Assembly (NCBI RefSeq): GCF_018861045.1
Contig: NZ_JAHKQJ010000002.1
Coordinates: 372,001 to 436,000, forward strand
DNA from: Octadecabacter sp. B2R22
Lineage (GTDB): Bacteria; Pseudomonadota; Alphaproteobacteria; Rhodobacterales; Rhodobacteraceae
Reading direction: 5' to 3'
DNA: 64,000 bases
A program made the position numbers and the translations under genes. Shown here one piece after another: positions 36,204 through 43,412 of this stretch. The notes below the pieces were generated by a model. The model saw only the letters and a list, made by a program, of their open reading frames with translations. It was not told the origin of the DNA and searched no databases. How positions within the stretch are numbered: the first letter of the stretch is position 1; every line of letters starts with the position of its first letter.

Positions 36204-37628
36204 TTAGTCCAACACGTAGCCATAAGAGCCGCTGAAGTCCTGACGTGCAACCTCTCCTGCGCCACCTTGTTGTGGTGCATTGTCTGCTGCAACACGGCCA
36301 AACAAGAACAAGTCACGTTCGGTCGGTGGGCGGACACGGTCCGTTGGAAGGGCCAAAGCCTCACCACGGGTCGGTGTTACAAGATGCGGCGTCACGATGA
36401 TGACGAGTTCTGTTTGCTGGCGAGCATATTCCGCAGAGCGGAACAATGCGCCAAGAACCGGAATGTCGCCTGCCCATGGCACTTGGCCGGAAAGGTCAAC
36501 GAAATCATCAGACAAGAGACCTGCAATCGCAAAGCTTTCGCCGTCGCGCATTTCAACAGTTGTTGATGTCCGACGTGTCTTGAAAGCATCAACGCTAAAG
36601 CCGTTCGATGTAAACCCGTTCGATGGATCTAGTGACGAAACAGACGCTTCGAGTTCTAGATTGATAATGTCACCGTCAATAACGCGTGGAATAAAGTTCA
36701 GCTCGATGCCGAAAGGCTTATATTCAACGGTAATTGTATCAGCGTCTTGTGAAACAGGGACAGGATACTCGCCACCCGCCAAGAAGCTGGCTTCTTGACC
36801 GGATAGGGCGGTCAGGTTTGGTTCAGCCAATGTGCGAACAACGCCGCGGCTTTCCAATGCTTCAAGCAAAATGCCGACTTCTACGCCACCGGCGTTGAAC
36901 CCGAACAAGAATGCACCTGAATTGTCGCTGCTAGAAGGCGTGCTGCCGGACAAGGTTGTGGTTTGTGCCCCGGACGTAACTGCCGAGCCCGTTCCGAGCG
37001 CTAGGCCAAGATCACCGCCCAATGTGTCGCCACCCAAAGCCAGCGAAGAGCTGAGGGACTTGGAAACCGAACGCTGCATCTCTGCAAAGCGAACGCGCAA
37101 CATCACTTGTTGGGTGCCGCCGACCGTCATCAGGTTAGAAACCCGTTCAGGAGCATAGCGATCTGCCAATTCCAGCGCGCGATCTAGTCGTGCGATGGAT
37201 GAAACTGTGCCGGAAAGGACGATACCGTCATTTGCGGTGCGTACTTCGATGTTTTCACCTGGAAGAATTTGTTCCAGACGTTCTTTGAATTCCGCAATGT
37301 CGGGAGTCACATGGACTTCGACGTTGGTAATAAGACGTCCGTCGCCACCCAGAAGGGTCAGCGTTGTGCGCCCCGGAACCTTACCCAGCACATAGATTGT
37401 GCGATCCGAAAGCGAAGAGATGTCCGCGATCGAAGGGTTTGCGATGGAAAGTTCCGTAAAGGGGACATCGCTTTCAACGACGACGGCCCTGTTCATTGGA
37501 ACATTCAGCGCGCTCGAAGGAGCGCCCCGCATAACCTGCAAAGTTTCCGAAGAAACCATGGAAGGGATACTGCTAACTGCAAAGGCGAGACCAGTTACGG
37601 CTGCCTTCAATAATCTATCATATGTCAT
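36204..37628 (-). CDS. cpaC: Tad pilus outer-membrane secretin (CpaC/RcpA)
   Basis: This is a 474-residue secretin. After a signal peptide (about residues 1-28) comes a BON-like/N-domain region (NPSIADISSLSDRTIYVLGK) and an inner repeat. The secretin core follows, with GVEVGILLEALESRGVVRTL, LAEPNLTALSGQEASFLAGG and VPWAGDIPVLGALFRS, ending in VIIVTPHLV. It forms the outer-membrane channel for the Flp pilus. It is preceded by 274 non-coding bases after cpaB that hold a hairpin terminator near 37790. Confidence 0.96.
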   Translation of the reverse strand: MTYDRLLKAAVTGLAFAVSSIPSMVSSETLQVMRGAPSSALNVPMNRAVVVESDVPFTELSIANPSIADISSLSDRTIYVLGKVPGRTTLTLLGGDGRLITNVEVHVTPDIAEFKERLEQILPGENIEVRTANDGIVLSGTVSSIARLDRALELADRYAPERVSNLMTVGGTQQVMLRVRFAEMQRSVSKSLSSSLALGGDTLGGDLGLALGTGSAVTSGAQTTTLSGSTPSSSDNSGAFLFGFNAGGVEVGILLEALESRGVVRTLAEPNLTALSGQEASFLAGGEYPVPVSQDADTITVEYKPFGIELNFIPRVIDGDIINLELEASVSSLDPSNGFTSNGFSVDAFKTRRTSTTVEMRDGESFAIAGLLSDDFVDLSGQVPWAGDIPVLGALFRSAEYARQQTELVIIVTPHLVTPTRGEALALPTDRVRPPTERDLFLFGRVAADNAPQQGGAGEVARQDFSGSYGYVLD

Positions 37629-37789
37629 ATGTGACTGCCTCTAATGCCACGCCCGATGCAGGCTTTTGCCCGTCATTGAAAGGAACCTGCGCTAAAAATG
37701 CATTTTTTGCAAGAATCAATGCACTGGAACGAGAAGTTTATGTGGATAAGTTGCAACAATCGGAAAAACCAAAGGTCCAAAACATAGAG

Positions 37790-37821
37790 AAAGACGCCCA
37801 CGGCAGGGCCGAGGCGTCTTT
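37790..37821. terminator. Hairpin between cpaB and the secretin gene
   Basis: AAAGACGCC (37790-37798) pairs with GGCGTCTTT (37813-37821). On the minus strand the stem ends in TCTTTCTC, so it can act as an intrinsic terminator after cpaB. It would let pilin/cpaB expression differ from the secretin unit. Confidence 0.7.
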
Positions 37822-37902
37822 GGTAGAGAAGGTTGCATTTGTGCAATTTGACATCCCTGCGAGCGGGTATTGTCCGATTTGCCCAAAAGGTCAGCCTTTA
37901 TC

Positions 37903-38760
37903 TTAGTCTGTGCATGGGATCGGGATTTCGACCACCTCCGCACCACGACGTGTGCGGATCGTGCAGATCTCTTCAGCTTGAAGTTCTGGCTCAGGTTCGC
38001 GAGCGATCAGACCCAACAGGCTGGCTTGGTCGACTTCGATTGCACCGGCGACGGTGTCGTCTTCACGACCGACCAAAGATAGGGACAGATTACCTGTCGC
38101 TTGGGCTTGGGCCAGTGCGGCCACTTGGTCTGGCGTGACTTGAACCGTAACCGTCCGAGCGATGGTCGCACCTGTGCGCCCGCTTTCGGCAGTTTGGTCA
38201 ATCGCGACCAGCGGGATGTTGGCTTGGATCAACTTGGTCACTTCGCCACCGCGTCCGCCATCAATGTTGTCGACACGGCCGGTCCAGTAAACATCAACGC
38301 GGTCACCAGGGGAAAGGAAGCCAGACACACCAGAGGACACATCAACCTCAATCGCAAAGGCACGCATACCTCGAGCGAGAAGGGCGGTAATTCCGGCCAC
38401 TTCGCCCGGTTCTGTTACTTTAACAGCCAAAATCGGTTCGTTGGCTTCAAGTTGGCGAGTCACGACACGCATCTCATCAGGGCCATCGGGGAACAGGTCT
38501 TCTAAAGTGTGGAATACACCTTCCGGAAGGAAGGGTTCAGCGTATTTGATGATGATGACGTCTTCAGGGGCGATTTGTTCGCCGTGCTCAATGACACGGT
38601 TAACCCCATAAATATCGACAGTATTAACGGCCAATTGGTTTGCCGCACGTTGTTGTGCAAGGGCAGCGTTTTGCTGCTCAAAATATCCCTGCACCATATA
38701 GATCGCAAAGCCTGCAAGGCCCATGCCAACTATAAGGACAAGTCCGAAAACTGCTCGCAT
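37903..38760 (-). CDS. cpaB: Tad pilus assembly protein CpaB/RcpC
   Basis: This is a 285-residue periplasmic protein with one N-terminal membrane segment (MRAVFGLVLIVGMGLAGFAI). It has a SAF-like domain (EHGEQIAPEDVIIIKYAE, then TRQLEANEPILAVKV) and an RcpC-type C-terminal domain (FLSPGDRVDVYWTG, TVQVTPDQVAALAQAQATG). The Arg- and Cys-containing tail CTIRTRRGAEVVEIPIPC is typical of alphaproteobacterial forms. The frame goes upstream to 38796, but ATG 38760 follows GGAAGGGAAAGAAA. It follows the three pilin genes. Confidence 0.93.
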   Translation of the reverse strand: MRAVFGLVLIVGMGLAGFAIYMVQGYFEQQNAALAQQRAANQLAVNTVDIYGVNRVIEHGEQIAPEDVIIIKYAEPFLPEGVFHTLEDLFPDGPDEMRVVTRQLEANEPILAVKVTEPGEVAGITALLARGMRAFAIEVDVSSGVSGFLSPGDRVDVYWTGRVDNIDGGRGGEVTKLIQANIPLVAIDQTAESGRTGATIARTVTVQVTPDQVAALAQAQATGNLSLSLVGREDDTVAGAIEVDQASLLGLIAREPEPELQAEEICTIRTRRGAEVVEIPIPCTD

Positions 38761-38873
38761 TTTCTTTCCCTTCCGGATTTGGCTGGCGTTAGCCAACCTT
38801 TGTTATTGATGCCGCGTCGGCGAGGGCCTGTCAGTTGTGAGAGTCTTTTTGTTAAGACCCAAGCGGGCGCGGG

Positions 38874-39065
38874 TTAAGAATTGAAGTCGATTGTAGAAAC
38901 GGCACTCATTGTCCCAGCGAGACCAGTTGCTTGGTCTGTTGCGCCGCGACCGACAGTCGTAATTACAGCGATGCCCAGGCCGACGATCGCGGCTGTCAGA
39001 ACAACCCAATCTACGGTGACTGCGCCTTCTTCCTCTTTGCGGAAGGTTTTGATGAAATTGAACAT
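38874..39065 (-). CDS. flp: Flp-type pilin, third in transcription order
   Basis: This is a 63-residue Flp/Fap prepilin: a 14-residue basic leader ending KEEEG, then AVTVDWVVLTAAIVGLGIAV and a Ser/Thr-rich tail ending TIDFNS. Cleavage after Gly14 by CpaA would give a 49-residue pilin. The frame opens at 39197, but ATG 39065 gives the canonical leader and follows GAGGAGCCC. As in its two paralogs, mature positions 5-6 are Asp-Trp instead of the usual Glu-Tyr. It is the copy nearest cpaB. Confidence 0.93.
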   Translation of the reverse strand: MFNFIKTFRKEEEGAVTVDWVVLTAAIVGLGIAVITTVGRGATDQATGLAGTMSAVSTIDFNS

Positions 39066-39179
39066 TGCGGGCTCCTCAGCTCGGTAAATACTTGGTCCAT
39101 CTTTGGCGGTTGAATGTGGCAGAAAAACGAGCACACAGTGTTCGTTTCTAGAAAGCGCAGCCGGGGCGGGGCGCAAACG

Positions 39180-39213
39180 ACGACGGGCCACATCCAAAGA
39201 TGCAGCCCGTCGT
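39180..39213 (-). other. Long hairpin between second and third flp genes
   Basis: ACGACGGGC (39180-39188) pairs with GCCCGTCGT (39205-39213). Nested inside, CATC (39191-39194) pairs with GATG (39199-39202), with CA/CA internal mismatches. It sits 20 bases after the stop at 39233. It may be a leaky terminator or RNA-stability element that sets pilin ratios. Confidence 0.65.
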
Positions 39214-39232
39214 TCAAATCTTGAAATCTGAC

Positions 39233-39421
39233 TTAGTTGTAGTTCGCGATGGTCTGCGCTGAAAGCTGGGCGCTAAGCTTGCGGCTCAGCTCCATGGTGC
39301 CTTCACCAACAACGGTCAAAACCGCAATTCCGAGGCCAACGATACATGCTGTCAAAACAACCCAGTCAACTGTAACTGCGCCGTCTTCATCAGCACGAAA
39401 GGTTTTGAAATAGTTAAACAT
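39233..39421 (-). CDS. flp: Flp-type pilin, second in transcription order
   Basis: This is a 62-residue prepilin with leader MFNYFKTFRADEDG and mature start AVTVDWVVLTACIVGLGIAV. It differs from the other two by a Cys in the membrane helix (LTACIVG) and a tail LSAQLSAQTIANYN. The predicted mature length is 48 residues. It is flanked on both sides by hairpins in the minus-strand transcript. Confidence 0.93.
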   Translation of the reverse strand: MFNYFKTFRADEDGAVTVDWVVLTACIVGLGIAVLTVVGEGTMELSRKLSAQLSAQTIANYN

Positions 39422-39454
39422 AGTTGTCTCCAGTAATATGTCGGCGAACGTGTT

Positions 39455-39481
39455 GGGTCCCAGCCAGGAAGGCTGAGACCC
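39455..39481 (-). other. Hairpin after the first flp gene
   Basis: GGGTC-C-CAGCC (39455-39465) pairs with GGCTG-A-GACCC (39471-39481) around AGGAA, with one mismatch. It starts eight bases after the stop of the first flp gene. No T-run follows. A stability or partial-termination role for the pilin mRNA is likely. Confidence 0.6.
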
Positions 39482-39488
39482 GATTAGC

Positions 39489-39689
39489 TTAAAGAGCAGA
39501 GAAGTCTGGAACCAGATCGTTCACTGTAGCCAAGTCGCCGGACAGTGTGTCGGAAGCAGACATAGTACCGCCACCAACAGATGTCAGAACTGCGATGCCG
39601 AGGCCAACGATTGCGGCTGTCAGAACAACCCAGTCAACAGTTACGGCGCCGTCTTCGTCGTTGCGGAAGTTTTTGATAAAGTTAAGCAT
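39489..39689 (-). CDS. flp: Flp-type pilin, first gene of the Tad run
   Basis: This is a 66-residue prepilin: leader MLNFIKNFRNDEDG, mature start AVTVDWVVLTAAIVGLGIAV and a tail rich in Ser/Thr/Asp ending PDFSAL. The predicted mature pilin has 52 residues. The ATG has a very strong ribosome-binding site (GAGGAGGG) on the minus strand, as expected for the major subunit. It is the promoter-proximal gene of the Tad cluster and faces the divergent lytic transglycosylase gene. Confidence 0.95.
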   Translation of the reverse strand: MLNFIKNFRNDEDGAVTVDWVVLTAAIVGLGIAVLTSVGGGTMSASDTLSGDLATVNDLVPDFSAL

Positions 39690-40043
39690 TGTATTCCCTC
39701 CTCAGGGTTTTCTCAGTTTCATTATCTTAGGCGGTTCGCTCAGTGCATCGGCCTCTTGTTGATGCGCTTGCCGTCTTGGATGAGGAGTTTTTGCCATTCG
39801 AATGGGGCAGGAATTAGACAGCAATCGTGCAATTTTGCATCCCATTAACTTTTGCACGAAAATATCCTTAACGCGTTGTTTTCAAAGAATAAAAAAGTAC
39901 ATAAAGTTTCAAGCATGTCATTTTGTGTTTCATAAACGTGGCCAGTTTGCCCAGTTGTTATTGGATTGTTCACGAATAAGTGGATTAGCGCCGCGATTAT
40001 CTGCTACATTAACCTTAACAAGAGGCAGGCGGAGACCGCACAA
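39690..40043. promoter_or_regulatory. Divergent intergenic region, flp pilins / transglycosylase
   Basis: These 354 bases lie between the first flp gene (minus) and the transglycosylase (plus). They are clearly more AT-rich than the surroundings, especially 39830-39930, and hold no supported gene. They must contain the promoters for both directions. TTAA half-sites occur, including TTAACCTTAA at 40009-40018, but none has the TTAA-N7-TTAA spacing of a full CtrA site. I could not assign promoter boxes. Confidence 0.6.
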
Positions 40044-40919
40044 ATGCGGCGTAGCAAGAAAATAGTAACATTGTTCGCGCAATGTTGGGCACTGGCGCTG
40101 GCCATTGGCTCTGCATCTATAAGTGCGGCCGAGAATCATCTTTTCCAAAGTGACTTTACATTCAGGCGCGTTGGCGTCCCGCAAGCTGGGGCTACAAACC
40201 GTATAACCGTACAAGTCGCACCGGCCGCGCCGTCTGGGCCATCGGCGCCATCCGCCGCAGGTTCGGCCGGCTCTACGCCCCGCGCACCCAGTGCTCCGGC
40301 GATCGCAGGTCTGGCCCCCGCGCCAAACGGTGTCGAATGGTATTGGGAGGCAATTTCGCCGTCTTTGGATGATGCCCACAGCTTCAGCCTTGAAAAAGCC
40401 GTCGCCGCATTGCGCAGCGCCCCAGAGGGACAAGCCGTTCCGGCACCTCGCCTGCAGGGCATGACTGAACTGGCCGACCGTTTCGGCGTTGAGATACTAA
40501 CAGCGTCAATTGGCACAAACGTATCACCGGCCTTGGTGCTTGCTGTGATTTCTGTCGAAAGCGCTGGGCGTGCTGACGCAGTTAGTTCAGCTGGCGCACA
40601 GGGGCTTATGCAGTTGATGCCGCCTACAGCGGATCGGTTTGGCGTGACGGATGCATTGAACGCTCAAGACAATATTAAGGGCGGCACTGCATATCTGGAT
40701 TGGTTACTGAACGAGTTTGACAACGGCGTTATCTTCGCTCTGGCGGGGTATAATGCGGGAGAAGGCGCTGTTCGCAATAATAATGGCATCCCGCCCTATG
40801 CCGAAACGCGCGCCTATGTGCCTAAAGTCCTTGCAGCATGGGAAGTGGCGCGCGGTCTATGTATTACACCACCGGAATTGGTGACTGACGGCTGCGTTTT
40901 TGCCGTCAACGGGGGATAA
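40044..40919 (+). CDS. Lytic transglycosylase (SLT domain)
   Basis: This 291-residue exported protein has an N-terminal hydrophobic signal (residues 8-28) and an Ala/Pro/Ser-rich low-complexity linker (about 52-90). The C-terminal SLT domain has VISVESAGRADAVS with the catalytic Glu, then GAQGLMQLMPPTADRFG, KGGTAYLDWLL and ALAGYNAGEGAV. It cleaves peptidoglycan, perhaps making room for the Tad apparatus. ATG 40044 follows GGAGACC; the frame is open from 39966. It is divergent from the pilins and one base upstream of the UbiA-HAD gene, so both are probably cotranscribed. Confidence 0.9.
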   Translation: MRRSKKIVTLFAQCWALALAIGSASISAAENHLFQSDFTFRRVGVPQAGATNRITVQVAPAAPSGPSAPSAAGSAGSTPRAPSAPAIAGLAPAPNGVEWYWEAISPSLDDAHSFSLEKAVAALRSAPEGQAVPAPRLQGMTELADRFGVEILTASIGTNVSPALVLAVISVESAGRADAVSSAGAQGLMQLMPPTADRFGVTDALNAQDNIKGGTAYLDWLLNEFDNGVIFALAGYNAGEGAVRNNNGIPPYAETRAYVPKVLAAWEVARGLCITPPELVTDGCVFAVNGG

Positions 40920-40920
40920 T

Positions 40921-42357
40921 GTGCCTGACATGAATAACGGCAAGCCTCTCGTGCTGGACGCAGACGGAACGCTTTTGAGAACGGACATGTTGCTGGAAGG
41001 GATCTGGAAAGGCTTCGGAACCGATCCTGTCGCAACGCTAAAAGCCTTCTCTTTGGTTGGGGATCGCGCGGCCTTCAAAGCCGAAGTCGCACGCATTGCG
41101 CCGTTGCGGGTCGACCTTTTGCCCGTCCACGAAGATATCGCAACAATGGCGCTTGTCGCGCGGGATCAAGGGCGCGAAGTGGCAATTGCCAGTGCCTCTG
41201 ATGTCTCGGTGGTGCAGCCCTTGGCCGATTACTACGGGATTGAACGGGTCTTTGCGTCTGAGAACGGCGTGAACCTAAAGGGGCAGGCGAAAGCGGATGC
41301 ACTGGTCGCTGCCTACGGCGAAGCGGGCTTCGATTATGCGGGCAACGATAAGGTGGATCGTCTTGTTTGGGACCACGCGGATCACGCGATTGTCGTCGGA
41401 AATGCCGGTGGAGGAGCTGAGGGCCTAGAGAGTGTTACCGCGGTCAGAGGCGGTTGGTCCCCCCGCGCAGTGCTAAAATCCATGCGCCCGCACCAATGGG
41501 TGAAGAACGTCCTGTTGTTCTTGCCGATGATTGCAGCGCATGCCTTTTATCTGGATACGTTTTTGGCCGTTTGCCTCGGTATTGTGAGCTTCTCAGCTGC
41601 AGCGTCCTGTATCTATATTGTGAACGACTTGCTGGATATCGAAGCGGATCGTCTGCACGTTAAGAAGTGTAAACGCCCCTTTGCTGCCGGAACGGTGCCC
41701 ATCCCGATCGGAATGCTGACCTGCGCTGGACTCGGCGTTTTGGCATTGGGTGTTGCGTTGATGCTGTCGGGCCAAATGCTCGGCGTGGTGGCTTTCTATA
41801 TGGCACTTTCTCTCGCCTATTCACTGCGCCTAAAACGCCTACGCTGGATCGATATCGCGACACTGGCCGCGCTCTACACGTTGCGGGTCGTCGCAGGCGC
41901 TGCAGCTAGCGGGGTGGACGCATCGGTTTATATGCTGGTCTTTGTCTTTCCAGTGTTTGTCGCGCTGGGCTGCGTCAAACGCATGACAGAGTTGGCTTTG
42001 GCAAAAGATGATCAGCGTCTTCCAGGCCGTGGTTACGCACGCGGCGATATGGGAGACTTGTTGAATATGTCGGCGCTGGGCATGGTGGGCGCTCTGGTGA
42101 TTTTCTTTCTGTATTCCTACTCGGATCAGGCCTTGTCGCTCTACCCGGATCAGTGGCTGATGTGGCTAGCACTGTTGCCGATCGCGGGATGGCTCTATCG
42201 TATGGTTCGCCTGGGCTATATGGGGAAAATGGACTATGATCCGATCGTCTTCGCGATGACGGATATGCGTGGCATCGGCTATCTTTTGATCACCCTTTCA
42301 CTTCTGTTTTACGCGGCTGGTTTGTGGAGTGAATGGTTTTCTCGCTTGTTTGGATAA
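40921..42357 (+). CDS. HAD-UbiA fusion, polyprenyl-phosphate phosphoribosyltransferase type
   Basis: This protein has about 478 residues. The N-terminal 190 form a HAD phosphatase (motif I LVLDADGTLLRTD, later GNAGGGAEGL). The rest is a UbiA-type prenyltransferase with SMRPHQWVKNVLLF, the metal motif NDLLDIEAD, KRPFAAGTVP and DIATLAALYTLRVVAGA. The UbiA half resembles mycobacterial Rv3806c, which makes decaprenyl-phospho-5-phosphoribose. The HAD part could remove the 5-phosphate. GTG 40921 follows GGGGG; ATG 40930 is an alternative. DprE1/DprE2-like genes lie just downstream on the other strand, which supports the pathway call. Confidence 0.85.
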   Translation: MPDMNNGKPLVLDADGTLLRTDMLLEGIWKGFGTDPVATLKAFSLVGDRAAFKAEVARIAPLRVDLLPVHEDIATMALVARDQGREVAIASASDVSVVQPLADYYGIERVFASENGVNLKGQAKADALVAAYGEAGFDYAGNDKVDRLVWDHADHAIVVGNAGGGAEGLESVTAVRGGWSPRAVLKSMRPHQWVKNVLLFLPMIAAHAFYLDTFLAVCLGIVSFSAAASCIYIVNDLLDIEADRLHVKKCKRPFAAGTVPIPIGMLTCAGLGVLALGVALMLSGQMLGVVAFYMALSLAYSLRLKRLRWIDIATLAALYTLRVVAGAAASGVDASVYMLVFVFPVFVALGCVKRMTELALAKDDQRLPGRGYARGDMGDLLNMSALGMVGALVIFFLYSYSDQALSLYPDQWLMWLALLPIAGWLYRMVRLGYMGKMDYDPIVFAMTDMRGIGYLLITLSLLFYAAGLWSEWFSRLFG

Positions 42358-42360
42358 CCG

Positions 42361-42433
42361 CGCCTGCGGCGAGCGGGGAGGGGACCAGCCCCCGTCCTTC
42401 GGACTCCCCCGAGGTATTTTCGAAACAAAGGCA
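42361..42433 (+). repeat. Structured intergenic repeat, copy 2
   Basis: It starts three bases after the UbiA stop and reads in the same direction: CGCCTGCGGCGAGCGGGGAG, hairpin GGGGACCAGCCCC, hairpin GTCCTTCGGAC, closing strand CTCCCCCG, then AGGTATTTTCGAAACAAAGG. CGGGGAG and CTCCCCCG can enclose the two hairpins as a Y-shaped fold. Together with copy 3 and a terminator it fills the 314-base gap between convergent genes. Confidence 0.85.
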
Positions 42434-42441
42434 AATGAATG

Positions 42442-42476
42442 AGCCCGACGCAAACATTCGATTTGCGCCGGGCTTT
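42442..42476. terminator. Hairpin between repeat copies 2 and 3
   Basis: AGCCCG-A-CGCAAA (42442-42454) pairs with TTTGCG-C-CGGGCT (42462-42474) with a single mismatch, followed by TT. It lies midway between the convergent UbiA and DprE2-like genes and probably terminates transcripts from one or both. Confidence 0.7.
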
Positions 42477-42572
42477 GAAACAAGCATGCTTGCCTCCGTT
42501 TACGGCCATCGGCGCCTCCGCCTGTTCCGCTTTCCAAGACTGACGCACCTTGGTTAATAACTGGTTGCGCCC

Positions 42573-42660
42573 GTCCTGCCTTTGTTTCAAAAGTACCTTG
42601 GGGGGAGTCGAGCTTGCTCGACGGGGGGCTAGCCCCCCTTTCCCGCCCGCCGCAGGTGCA
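42573..42660 (-). repeat. Structured intergenic repeat, copy 3
   Basis: Read on the minus strand it starts 11 bases after the DprE2-like stop: CCTGCGGCGGGCGGG, hairpin GGGGGGCTAGCCCCCC, hairpin GTCGAGCAAGCTCGAC, CTCCCC, then AAGGTACTTTTGAAACAAAGG. The second hairpin differs in sequence from the other copies but still pairs fully. It is inverted relative to copy 2. Confidence 0.85.
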
Positions 42661-42671
42661 AAACGTCCGGC

Positions 42672-43409
42672 TTAGATCGACATTTTCTTGAAGATCGGCT
42701 CTGGGATCAGTTTAATTACGGTCATAACGGGCCACCAGATCCACTTGGTATAGAGTGTATTTCGCTTCTTGCTCAGGGCCTTGTGGATGTCGGCAACAAC
42801 GGCGTCAGCTGTCGTCATGAAAGGCTGATCGCCAAGCCCTTGGGTCATAACCGTGTCAACTGGACCCGGCTTGACTGTAAGAACGTGGACCCCGCTGCGC
42901 CCTAATTGGTTGCGCAGCCCGCTGAGATAGGTCGCAAAGCCCGCTTTAGCCGCCCCGTAGACATAATTCCCGACACGCCCGCGATCACCGGCAACCGAGC
43001 CAACGCCGACGATCGAGCCGCTTCCCTGTTCGCTCATGAGGGGTGCAAGCATCTGTAAGAAGCGTGCGGGCCCCGTGAAACTGTCAGCAATTGTACCATC
43101 CACGAGGGCAGGGTCGTCGTTGATGTCATCTTGGCTTGGCATCGATCCGACGAACACGGCGCAATTGATCGTGCCGCCTGTGCGAACAGCCGCATCAAGG
43201 ATCGGCTGAAAGGTCTCAGGGTCTCTTGCGTCAAAGGCGACGGGGGTAGCGCCAACTGCACCGCGCGCGGAGGCGTCAGCAGCGCTGGCCTCAAGGTCGT
43301 CCATGCGGCGACCGGCAAGGATCACATGTGCGCCAGCTTCGGCGACAGAACGGGTGAATGCTTTGGCGATGGTAGAGCTTGCGCCAAGGATAATCCAAGT
43401 ATCGGTCAT
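42672..43409 (-). CDS. DprE2-like short-chain dehydrogenase
   Basis: This is a 245-residue SDR. The nucleotide loop is ILGASSTIAKAFTRSVAEAG, the catalytic pair is YGAAK (about residues 149-153), and a Ser precedes it in GVGSVAGDRG. The C-terminal tail with KWIWWPVMTVIKLIPEPIFK resembles the membrane-associating end of DprE2. DprE2 reduces the 2-keto intermediate made by DprE1 to give polyprenyl-phospho-arabinose. It starts three bases after the DprE1-like gene, which matches the coupled arrangement known in actinobacteria. Without the neighbour it would only be called an SDR. Confidence 0.85.
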   Translation of the reverse strand: MTDTWIILGASSTIAKAFTRSVAEAGAHVILAGRRMDDLEASAADASARGAVGATPVAFDARDPETFQPILDAAVRTGGTINCAVFVGSMPSQDDINDDPALVDGTIADSFTGPARFLQMLAPLMSEQGSGSIVGVGSVAGDRGRVGNYVYGAAKAGFATYLSGLRNQLGRSGVHVLTVKPGPVDTVMTQGLGDQPFMTTADAVVADIHKALSKKRNTLYTKWIWWPVMTVIKLIPEPIFKKMSI

Positions 43410-43412
43410 AGT

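Noticed and set aside
37629-37902. Short plus-strand frame between cpaB and the secretin gene
   Set aside because: The 94-codon frame runs across the hairpin terminator and into cpaB antisense. It has no ribosome-binding site and a composition unlike a gene.
40009-40018. TTAACCTTAA as a CtrA site upstream of the transglycosylase
   Set aside because: The half-sites are two bases apart, not the seven of a full CtrA site.
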